A stretch of 64,000 bases of DNA from Zygnema cylindricum (lineage: Eukaryota > Streptophyta > Zygnematophyceae > Zygnematales > Zygnemataceae): positions 124,001 to 188,000 of the forward strand of contig JBBHKE010003319.1 in assembly GCA_037447655.1 (NCBI GenBank), written 5' to 3'. A model generated the notes under the pieces. It made no database searches. It was not told where the DNA came from and worked only from the letters and a program-made list of their open reading frames with translations. Both the position numbers and the translations under genes were made by a program. Below are positions 32,241-41,817 of this stretch, in pieces; position 1 is the first letter of the stretch, and each line of letters opens with the position of its first letter.

Positions 32241-32570
32241 GCCACGTGGCGCCACATTATTTGATACCCGAGAAGATGGGAGGAGGAACCATGGCTTCTG
32301 ATTTGAGAGGTGTCACCTTGTAGACCTTGTCGTACAATGGTCGTACAATAAGTACATCGCCCATTGTACCTTCTTGTACTACATAGTGTTCCTATTGGAC
32401 TAGGGTTAAGTAGTAGGTAGTCGTGAGTAGGCAGACCAAGATTTAGTGAAATTTAGGTACCTCTCTCTCTAAGAGAGCTTCTAACTATAAAGGTTATCTT
32501 TGACCAGCCATAACTTACTGCTCAGGAGAGCAAATTTAGTGTTTCTTTTTGCGTTGAACTCAAGGGAGTC
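32241..32570 (+). promoter_or_regulatory. U3/R promoter region of family II LTR (D copy as type)
   Basis: In order: palindromic G-box GCCACGTGGC (32241-32250); CGTACAA twice and a GTAC dyad (GTACCTTCTTGTAC, 32366-32379); inverted CCAAT box ATTGG (32394-32398); CTCTCTCTAAGAGAG hairpin; TATA-like TATAAA (32486-32491); then the AACTCAAGGGAGTC hairpin (about 32557-32570) in the presumed R region. Order and spacing recur in C, the solo LTR, G and D's 3' LTR. Function is inferred from motif identity only. Confidence 0.6.
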
Positions 32571-32715
32571 ATATCCTCACAAAAGTGGGAGTGGTCAAAA
32601 TATTTGTGTGCCTGGGTGGCGCTTAATCAGCGGGAAAGTAGAATGGGCAAATATTATCATAGAGGCTTTACATAGGCTGCTCATTTTGTGGGTCAATGGA
32701 GACCACAAAATTTCA

Positions 32716-32730
32716 AGTTATGGGCCCACC
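32716..32730 (+). other. Half-tRNA-type PBS of element D (one mismatch)
   Basis: AGTTATGGGCCCACC directly after the LTR end TTTCA; the first base differs from the other copies. The ATG at 32720 opens gag and is preceded by an in-frame ATG at 32696 inside the LTR. Confidence 0.85.
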
Positions 32731-35700
32731 TTCTAGGGTGCCCATATTTGATGGATCAGACTTTCTTTATTGGGAAATGATGATGGAGGGAGAACTATTT
32801 GAGCAGCATCTATGGGGCATAGTGTCTGGACAAATTCGATGCCCACCTCCACCTGGGTTTGGAGGGACACGTTTTTCTGGCACCTCCGTCTCTACAGTTA
32901 GTAGAACAGCTGCCACCATCACCGAGGATGAAGATGAGGAAGGAGAGGAGATTGTCATGGAAAGAGAAAAGGGAGGGGTTGCAACTCAAGTGACACAATT
33001 GCTGAAGGCGATATTGGCTGCAGCAACACAAAAAACGGCGACAAGGGTTCAGACCGAAAGATCAGAGTATGAAAAGTGGAACTACAAAGACAAGGTTGTT
33101 AAGCTCTTAATTCTTAAAAGTGTAGCAAAGGGCATTGCCATTCCCCTTATGCATGTCAAACCTTCATCTCAGATTTGGATATCACTAGTTAACAAATATA
33201 AGAGTGGATCATTGCAGCAACAATAGTTGGCCGAAAAATAAGATTGCAACTTATACTTATAAAGGATGAAGTAGAAATAGTTTTTGCAATGATTTAGGAG
33301 CATTATTTGGAGAGTTAGAGAGTGCAGGTAACTCATGGTCCGAGAGACAAAGAGTGAACACATTAATGATGAAACTACGTGAAGAGTATGAGAATATCAT
33401 TAACCGATTGCATGACATGGGAGATAGCAATTAGAATTGGGGTGACACAATGGGAATGATTTTAGTGAAAGAAAGCACCATAGAGCTTAGGAGAGGGAGT
33501 CTAAGTGTTCAAGCATTGTGTGTAGGAGCTGATTGGCGGAAGCGTGATGAGGAGATAGGGAAAGATCCCTATCGGAATTTTGGTGGTAGAGGACAAGGAG
33601 TTGGCAGATTTGATAGACAGAGGAGGGGAAATTCTCGAGGAGGATTATGTCACTTTTGCAAGAAACCGAGACACTATATGGTAGATTGTGTCAAACTTGA
33701 AGATCTTCGACTGAAAGATGGTCAAGGATCCTTAAGGGATGGAGGAAAGAAAAAGGCTTTTCTGACTCAAGTTCATGATGAGGAAGTGGAAGGAAAAATT
33801 GAACCAGAAGAGGATCTTGAGGAGCTTCTTCTTAATCCGAAAAACACTGAAAAACATGTCGACATTCCACGGAGACAAAAGTGTGCTTTCGGAGGTAAGA
33901 GGGATCCACCCGAGGATGGGTGGATCATAGACTCAGAGGCTTCAATGCATATGTGCAAAGATAAGCGGTGGTTCACTAAACTGAGAAAGATCTCAACAGT
34001 TGAGATAGAGTACGGATATGGTAGAGTAGAAACCACAAGTCTTGTTGGAACTGTTGACTTGAAGGTTCTAGTTGATGGAAAGTCCTCAATTGTAACACTC
34101 TCAGACGTTATTTACATTCCACAGCTTAGCAAGAACCTGGTCTCAACAGCTGTCCTAGATGAAAAGGAGTTTGAAACAGGAACTAGGAAAGGAATCTTCA
34201 CAGCAAGCTTTGATAATGAGGTTTATTTCATAGCTGAGAAGGGCAATCAAGGAATGTTCACAATTTTTCTTTGCAATCAAAAGAGTGTTCTCTACTCGTG
34301 TGCAAGTGAGATGATGCTTTGTCATAAAAGGTTAAGGCATGTACATCTAGATAGATTAAAGAAAATGAAGAAAAAGGGAATAGTGGAGGGTATTACTTTT
34401 GAGGATGATGAGACCTTTAATGATTGTAGTGGATGTGCCCAAGGGAAGATTCATAGACTTCTATTTCCAAAAGCAACCACATTTAGAAGAGAGAAAGTAT
34501 TGGATCTAATTCACACTGATGTTTGGGGACCTGATAGGTATGCTCCACATGGGGGGAAAAGATGGATGTTAACCATCACAGATGATTGGTCTAGATACAC
34601 AAAGGTATACTTTCTCTGACATAAGTCAGAGGTATTGAGATGTGTCAAAGAGTGTAAAGTATGGAGTGAAAAACTACATTGAACCTCAATAAAAGAGATA
34701 ATTAGTGATAATGGGAAATAATACACCTCAAGGGAATTTGAAGAATTTCTTAAAGAAGAAAGAATTCATCACGAGAAAAATGTTCCCTATAATCCGAAAC
34801 AAAATGGAGTAGCAGAAAGATTGAATAGAACTTTAGGAGATATGTCCAGAAGTATGTTAACTGATAAGAGAATAGGATTGCCGTTTTGGGCCGAGTCTAT
34901 AAACAATGCTAATTTCATCAAAAATATAGTATTAACTTCAACAAATAAGGAAGAAACTTTGTATGAGAGGTGGACAGGAAGAAAGCCTGATTTATCTAGT
35001 TTGAGAGTGTTCGGAAGTCAAGTCTACAATTTGGATTCCGATAAGACTAAATAGAAGTTAGAGGGGAGAGGGAAACCAAGATATCTTGTAGGATATGATG
35101 GAGCACAAAAGGATACCGAGTGTATGACTTAAAAAAGATAGATATAATTTTGGTAAAACACATAGTGGTGATGAATGAAGTAAAGTCCATTGATCCATTC
35201 AATTATAATAAAGAAGTCAAAATCAGATTTGAACCGGATTAGTTTTCTGACTTTGACTTTGAAAATAAAAGAGAAGGAAGTTGGAGAAAAGGAAAAATTT
35301 GCAGATCTACAAAAAGAGAAGGAGGAGAGGACAACATCCGAGGTAACACCACAATAAAAAGTGAAAACCGATGAGGAACTTGATGAGACACGGGAATTGG
35401 AAGAGAGGGGAGCTGAAAATCTTCCTAAACCCAACCCAATGACGCCTTCCATACCGGCGTCAGATTTTGAAGGGGGGAGAAGAAGTAGTAAACGACTTCA
35501 AGAAAGACAAGTAAATAACCAACTCGCAAAGATGTCTCACCCACATGAACCTCAGACATACTTAGAGGCCATAAGCACCCTAGAAAGTAGCCGATGGATG
35601 ACGACTATAAATGAAGAAATGGTCTCAGCAATGGAAGCCAATACATGGGAGTTGGTAGATTGTCCACCGGATCGAAAACCGATCGGATGTAAGTGGGCTT

Positions 35701-36333
35701 TTAAACTTAAATTAAACCCGGATAATACCATTGAAAGGTACAAAGCTAGGTTGGTTGCAAAAAGGTACACTAAAGAAAAGGGGATAGACTACGAAAAAAC
35801 CTTTGCACTTGTAGTCACATTTTTTTCTATTAGCATCTTCTTAAGTTTAGCCACAGCGGAGGATATGGAAAAACACCAGATGGATATTACAACAACCTTT
35901 TTGCACGGAGCGCTGGAAGAAGAAATTTACATGAGGCAACCAAAAGGATTCGTAGAAAGTGGGGACGAAAGAAAGGTATGCAGATTGATAAAATCACTCT
36001 ATGGGCTTAAATAAGCCACGCGACAGTGGAATGTAAAGTTGGACGAATTTTTGACCGGTTTGGGGTATATCAGAATTAGTTCAGACCACTCCATACATTT
36101 ATTTGAGGATGAGAATAGAGTGATATTTATTTCTATTTATGTGGATGATTTGTTGGTCTTAAGCAAGTCTTTAGAAAAGATTAACAAACTAAAACGAGAT
36201 CTTAGAAGACGTTTTGACACGAAAGATCTTCGCGAAGCAAAGTACATTTTAGGAATTCACATGGAGAGAGATAGAGGGAATAGGATTATAAGACTCACTC
36301 AGAGAGAAACAATTGGTAATATGCTATAAAAAT
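32720..36333 (+). pseudogene. gag, protease, integrase and N-terminal RT of element D
   Basis: Gag MGPPSRVPIFDGSDF..YWEM stops after SGSLQQQ (33226), as in C. The resumed frame (33450-34619) carries the zinc knuckle CHFCKKPRHYMVDC, the protease with IIDSEASMH (D-S-E-A as in C) and integrase through LIHTDVWGP and the second zinc pair. Integrase continues with stops (34821-35054: LNRTLGDMSRSML), then the RT start (35361-36014: CKWAFKLKLNPDN, RYKARLVAKRYT, MDITTTFLHGALEEEIYMR). RT at 36039-36329 has ISIYVDDLLVL. It ends where G is inserted. Confidence 0.9.
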
Positions 36334-36516
36334 TTTGTAGAAATTACTGGTTCTTTTTAGTATTTTCTAGGTCTAAAATGAAATGTAGAAAAGAAGCCGA
36401 GGAAGTCTGCCTCTAACTCCTATCTTCAACTCCCACACTTGTCGCAGTCACTGAAGGTTGAAGAGGGAGCTAGAGCCATGGCTGCCTGTGCTGTCCAGAG
36501 AGAGACAGGCGGTTAT
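36334..36516 (+). repeat. 5' LTR remnant of element G
   Basis: TGTAGAAATTACTGG then TATTTTCTAGGTCT, GCCTCTAACTCC, CACACTTGTCGCAGTCACTG, GAGCCATGGCTGCCTGTGC. Matches 39639-39819. At 36517 both copies switch to TGTTRAAAAGAGG, the start of a family II LTR. Confidence 0.8.
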
Positions 36517-36636
36517 TGTTGAAAAGAGGCAATACATTGCGATAATTCGAAATTCGATATATCGATTATCGGGTACCTGAAATTTGATATATATCGAATA
36601 TCGGCAAACAATCCTCGATACCAAACACTACTAGAT
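36517..36636. other. Short AT-rich palindromic segment
   Basis: After 13 bases of family II LTR start come several ATATCGA/TCGATAT repeats: ATTCGATATATCG, ATATATCGAATATCGG, CCTCGATACC. It resembles the CGATA-rich ends of the MITE-like element near 50.6 and 51.85 kb. Probably a small MITE or scar replacing most of G's 5' half. Confidence 0.4.
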
Positions 36637-38719
36637 ACAGATCGCTCTAATTGGAAGCTAGATCCTAAAGGAAAATCAGGGTACTTATTAAGGTATGATG
36701 AGGATGTAAAAGGATACAGAGTTTATGATCTAAAAAGGGAAGATGTAATCTTAGTAAAGCATCTAGTAGTTATAGATGAAGGAAAGTCTGTGGATCCCTT
36801 CAAGTATACAAAGTCAGTAAAAATCAGATTTGAGTCAGAAAATTTTGATGATTTCGAGCTTTCTAACTATCCTGGTTTCAGAAAAGATGACATTCTTATA
36901 GGTACAAATCACACAGAGAAGGACTCGGCCGTGGAAATTCCGGTGACAACTCTACCCGAAGCGGAAGACGTGGTGGAAATTGATTTGGAATCGAGGGAAA
37001 GGGGAGAAGCCAAGATTGTTCGAAAGAACCCACGAGAACCACCTATTCCGGCCACTGATTTTAAGGGAGGAAGGAAAAGTAGTAAAAGGTTGCAAAAAAA
37101 ACAGGTTAAAAACAAGGTAACAAAACTATCTCATCCGGGTGAACCTCAGACTTATGGAGAGGGGATGAATTGTCCAAAAAGGAACCGGTGAAAGATAGCC
37201 ATCAACGAGGAGATGGCCTCAATTATGCCAGCCGATACTTGGGAGCTGGTGGATTGTCCACCTAATCAAAAACCAATTGGTTATAAGTGGGTGTTCAAAT
37301 TAAAACTGAACCCAGATAACACCAATGAGCGCTACAAGGCCCAGTTAGTGGCTAAAAAATTCATAGAGAGAGAGGGACCTACAAGGAAACCTTTGCCCCG
37401 GTCGTTAGATTTCCCTCCGTTCGCATACTTCTGAGTTTAGCAGCAGCACAGGACATGGAGGTGCACCAGATGGACATCAAGACAGCCTTTTTCCATGGAG
37501 AATTAGAAGAGGAGATCATCATGCGACAACCCAAAGGAATTGTGGAGCAAGGAGAGGAGAGTAAGGTATGCCGGCTGATTAAATCTCTTTATGATTTGAA
37601 ACAGGCGCTCGACAGTGGAATAAGAAGCTTGGTTAGTTTCTTACAAGTCTGGGATATATCCGGATCACCTCAGATCACTCAATCTATGTTTTTGAAGATG
37701 AGGAAAGTATTATTTTTATTGCAATTTATGTTGATGATTTGCTTGTGCTAAGTAAATCAATGGACAAAATTAATAAACTAAAATCTGATCTTAAGGGGAG
37801 ATTTGAGATGAAGGATATGGGGGAGGCAAGATAAATTTTAGGAATTCAAGTAGAAAGAGACCGAGAAAGAAGATTATTAGACGAACTCAAAAAGAAGCAA
37901 TAGGGAACATGTTGGAAAAGTTTCAGATGGATAAGGCTAATAGTTGTACCACTCTAATTGAGTTGAAGAAGGGAAGTGAGGGGAGTGTGGAAGAAGGAGT
38001 CATAATCTTAGACGAGGAAATAGGACCGGAAGAACAAAAGTTCATGCTAACTATTCCATAAAGGCAAGTAGTGAGAAGCCTAATCTATTTTATGAATTGT
38101 ATCCGACCGGATTTGGCTGCAGCTGTAGTAGTGCTAAGTAGAAGTCTAAACGCTCCCACTAAGAGAGATTGGGAGGCAGCTAATAGAGTCCTTAGATAAT
38201 TGATAGGAACTAGGGATCTATGGTTGCATTTGAGTGGAAGGAATACTGGCATCACTACTTGGAGTGATGCCAGTTATGGTGATGCTCCGATGAGGAGATA
38301 TACTTCTGGATATGTATTGTATGTGGGTGATGGAGTTTGTTTCTGGAGAAGAAAACAGCAAAAGGTTATTACTCAATCCACTATGGAGGCTGAGTATATG
38401 GACTCTTGCTCTAGTGTAAAAGAATTGATGTGGGTCATGTCTTTGCTTGGTGAGCTTGGTCATCTTAAGAGTGGTGTGCATAAATGTTTTTGTGATAATC
38501 AATCAGCAATCGCTATTGCTGCCAATCCTAAATATCATTTTAAAGCCAAACACATGGACATAAGACTTAGCTTTGTTAGAGAGAAGGTAGAAAACAAAAT
38601 AATCAGTTTAGAGTATAGACCAGATAGCGAGATGGTAGCAGACATGATGACCAAACTGTGCCTTCCCCTAAGATAATTTTCTGCAAGGAGAAGTGTGGTC
38701 TGAAATTAAAGAGTGACTA
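36637..38719 (+). pseudogene. pol remnant of element G (integrase C-terminus, RT, RNase H)
   Basis: Starts in the integrase C-terminal part (YDEDVKGYRVYDLKRED), then VKIRFESENFDDFEL and an acidic linker with a Pro-rich end (36790-37191). RT: 37213-37434 (GYKWVFKLKLNPDN), 37455-37751 (DIKTAFFHGELEEEI, then a phase change at KQA), with the AIYVDDLLVL box readable in another phase at about 37720-37755. RNase H: 38200-38676 (TWSDASYGDAPM, RKQQKVITQ, STMEAEYM, DNQSAIAI). Several stops and shifts; not functional. Confidence 0.85.
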
Positions 38720-38724
38720 GAAAA

Positions 38725-39624
38725 TGTTGAAAAGAGGTAATTAATAGTTCACTTCTATAGTTTAGTTAGAATGTAAAGAGAGAGAAAGAGAGAACCAAAG
38801 GCACGCCATGGTTGCCGCGTAATTTAGGAGGGAGATTGAAATAGAAGGTATTTTACTATTTGTAGCAAAATACTACCCCTAGCCGCATTTGAACTGTGGT
38901 CTACAGAATTCTACTTAGACCTTTGCCTTATCCATTAAGGCACTAGCGAAACCATAAACGTATTACGTTTCACGTATATTTATCTATTTGTTAAACGGGC
39001 TAATTTGCAGCAGACTAACGAAAACACGCATTAATCAATTCATGCATGGAACCGAATCGAAGCCGCATAAATACAAATGATCGGACGGCCACAATTGCAA
39101 GCGCCACCGGCAATAACCTTTCGGCGGCCTTTGGGGATAGCGTCACGCGACGCCACGTGGCACCATACTATTGGATATCGGAGAAGATGGGAGGAGGAAC
39201 CATGGCTCCTGTTTTGACAGACGTCATATTAAAAGCCATGTCGTACAATGGCCGTAGAATAAGTACATCGCCTAATGTACCTTCTTCTACTATATAGTGT
39301 TTCTATTGGACAAGGGTTTAGTAGTAGGCAGTCGTAAGTAGGTAGACCAAGACTTAGTGAAATTTAGGTACCTCTCTCTAAGAGAGCTTGTAACTATAAA
39401 GGTCATCTTTGACCAACCATAACTTACTGCTCAAGGGAGCAAATTCAGTGATTCTTTTTGCGTTTGACTCAGGGGAGTCTTGTCCTCACACGGGTGAGAG
39501 CGATCAAAATGATTGTGTGCCTGGGCAGCACTTATTCAGCGGGAAAGTAGAAGGGGCAAATATTATCCTAGAGGCTTTACATAGGCTGCTCATTCTCTGG
39601 GTCAATGGAGACCACAGAATTGCA
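38725..39624 (+). repeat. Solo LTR (900 bp, family II-like) with TSD GAAAA
   Basis: TGTTGAAAAGAGG to CAGAATTGCA, flanked by GAAAA at 38720-38724 and 39625-39629. Without it, G's end reads GTGACTAGAAAATAAGGGAAG and then the LTR, matching the equivalent end of B. It has no internal region, so it arose by LTR-LTR recombination. It is diverged from the C/D LTRs, and its tRNA-like segment is different. Confidence 0.95.
38878..38949 (-). other. tRNA-like sequence (Arg-like D-arm) in solo LTR
   Basis: Minus strand: GCCTTAATGGATAAGGC, the D-arm seen in plant tRNA-Arg genes, an anticodon-arm-like AGGTCTAAGTAGAATTCTG, and B-box-like AGTTCAAATGCGGC. It differs from the GGTTAAGGC form of C and D. Confidence 0.6.
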
Positions 39625-39967
39625 GAAAATAAGGGAAGTGTAGAAATTAATGCTTCTTTTTACTATTTTCTAGGTCTTAAATGAAATGTAGAAAAGAAGT
39701 CGAGGCAGTTTGCCTCTAACTCCTATCTTCAACTCCCACATTTGTCGCAGTCATTCAAAGTTGAAGAGGGAGCTAAAGCCATGGCTGCCTGTGTTGTCTA
39801 GAGAGAGACAGGCAGTAGTTGTTAAAAAGAGGTAATTAATAGTTCACTTCTCTATTTTAGTTATACTTTAAAGAGAGAGAGAGAGTGAGGATCAAATGCA
39901 CGCCATGGCTGCCGCCATATTTAGAAAGTGGCAGATTTTGAAGTAGATGATATTTTACCAAAATATT

Positions 39968-40040
39968 GCCCAAGTCTGGATTTAAATCTGCGACCTCTAG
40001 ATTCTATATAGCCAGGCGCCTTAACCACTAAGGCGCGACG
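39968..40040 (-). other. tRNA-like sequence in 3' LTR of G
   Basis: Minus strand: CGCGCCTTAGTGGTTAAGGC, GCCTGGCTATATAG, then CAGATTTAAATCCAGAC. The A-box part is close to Leu/Ser tRNAs (TAGTGGTTAAGGCG). The B box is mutated (GATTTAAATCC). Confidence 0.55.
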
Positions 40041-40307
40041 AAACGATACACGTGACGGATTTCAAAGATATATAAACATTAACAAACCGGCTAATTAACA
40101 CCAAGCTAACGAATAGGAACAATTCATGCACGTACACGAATTTGAACCGTTTAAAATATGTTTTGATCGGACGGCTCGCATTGTAGCCGCCACCCAAAGT
40201 GAGATTTTGGCGGCAGTTGGAGATAGCGTCACGTGGTGCCACGTGGCGCCGCATAATTTGATACCGGATAAGATGGGAGGAGGAACCATGGCTCCCAAAT
40301 TGAGAGG

Positions 40308-41412
40308 TGTTAAGTTTTTTTCGTGCGTACGCGACATTTTGTGCCCTTGTGACAGTTCGTATGCAATGCAATTAAATGTGGAGGCTCGAATGGATTCATA
40401 GATTGGGGGAGCGAACAAACGGATATAATTTAAGAGATGTAAAAGACTCATTGAGTGGCGTGAACAATCATTGACAAATGGACGGCGGATCGCAAAGCGA
40501 TCCGATGTGGAGTAAACGAAATGTTAAAATAGGCACCGCCGGAACGGCGTAGCTGCGACGCAGACAGGACAACGCAACTGCAGTTATCTTAGATAAATAC
40601 GCATCGCCGGTACGGAGCAGCTACGATGCAGACAATTCAACGCAGCTGCGGATAATTTGATATGATCCATACGGACAAAGCAGCTGTAGTAGCTGCGGAT
40701 TATATGAATAGTTTAGACTTTGAGTAATGATATTCGTTTAGTGGTTGCTTAGTGGTAGCTTAGTTTTTGACGTACGAAGATTGTGGAGATGTCGGTGTTA
40801 AAAATCTGTACAACATAGGTTTGTATTTTTGCTAATTAGTTTATTAGTGTAGATTTGTTCAGTTTAACATACCTCGAACTACTCACGTATACTTACAATT
40901 GTTTAGGTAGATGGTAAATACCGTACGGATGGTATGCCTCCGTACATTCAGTAGTGAACTCTTTGAGTATAACTTGTAGGACTTAGAATATTTGGAGTAT
41001 CACAGTTAAGTTTCTAAAAGCAATGGCAGACTGTTTTCTGCATCTTTGACCTGTTGATATGATCACATGTGAAACTTTATGAAGTTAGTCTATGATATAG
41101 AATCAATATCTCTGTGCAGTTACCCTCTATTTTGTTATTGTTGCAAGATTATGTGAGAGGTTTAAGTGGTTAGTTTGTGAAGCTGTCAGCTGTTTTTGTG
41201 AAACTCTGTAGCTTATATCTTCTAGATTCCTTCGTGGATTTGGCTGTTACTTTGGGAGCTTACAGTGTCTATAGTATACTGTCTATTGGTGCAGTTGACA
41301 GGAGATTTTATTTATTGTGGAGTAATCTGTGTTGTCTGAAACACGGCTGTTTGAGGGGTAGTCTGTGGTGCTTCCGAGTGTAGTCCATGGATGAAATAGG
41401 CTATGGACAACA
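40308..41412. mobile_element. Insertion X2, related to X1
   Basis: Splits the family II LTR part of G between GAGAGG and ACCTTGTAGAC. Ends TGTTAAGTTTTTTT and ATGGACAACA fit TG...CA. It shares with X1 the CGCAGCTGCGGATAATTTGA / GATATGATCCATACGGA region (40,650-40,680 here, about 10,285-10,325 there) and the GCTTAGTGGTAGCTTAG tRNA-like motif at about 40748. A TSD is not clear. No coding capacity beyond short frames. Confidence 0.5.
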
Positions 41413-41817
41413 TTACCTTGTAGACTATGTCGTACAATAGATGTACAATAAGTACATTGCCCATTGTACCTTTTTGTACTTTATAGTGTTCCTATTGGAC
41501 TAGGGTTTAGTAGTAGGTAGTCCTGAGTAGGCAGACAAAGATTTAGTGATATTGAGGTACCTCTCTCTAAGAGAGCTTATAAATATAAATGTCATTTTTG
41601 ACCAGCCATAACTTACTGCTCAGGAGAGCAAATTCAGAGATTCTTTTTGCTATAGACTCAGGGGAGTCTTGCCTTCAAAGGGGTGAAGGAGGTCAAAGTT
41701 TTGTATGTCGGGGTGACATTTATTCTTGCTAAAACACAAAGGGGTCACGGTTATTCTAGAGGTTTCGTGTGAGCTGCCTACTCTGAGGACCTATGGAGGT
41801 CTCAGAGTTACAAATTT

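Larger units (their letters stand above)
31828..32715 (+). repeat. 5' LTR of element D (888 bp, family II)
   Basis: TGTTGAAAAGAGG to CAAAATTTCA. Visibly near-identical to C's 5' LTR in reverse orientation, with the same motif order. Confidence 0.95.
36334..41812 (+). mobile_element. Element G: copia element nested in D, TSD AATTT
   Basis: Flanked by AATTT at 36329-36333 and 41813-41817. D's RT is colinear once G is removed. Order: truncated 5' LTR (36334-36516), a short AT-rich segment, integrase C-terminus to RNase H (36637-38719), polypurine tract split by a solo LTR (GACTAGAAAA...TAAGGGAAG), then a 3' LTR from 39639 to 41812. PBS, gag, protease and most of integrase are deleted. Its pol differs from families I and II at many residues, so I treat it as family III. 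Confidence 0.85.
39639..41812 (+). repeat. 3' LTR of element G, chimeric, with insertion X2
   Basis: Composite: 39639-39819 is the G-specific leader (as at 36334). 39820-40307 and 41413 to about 41690 match the family II LTR in order (GCACGCCATGGCTGCC, tRNA-like, CCACGTGGCGCC, GTAC sites, ATTGG, CTCTCTCTAAGAGAG, GACTCAGGGGAGTC). The last 120 bases diverge and end GAGTTACA at 41812, next to the AATTT duplication. X2 interrupts it. Confidence 0.75.
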
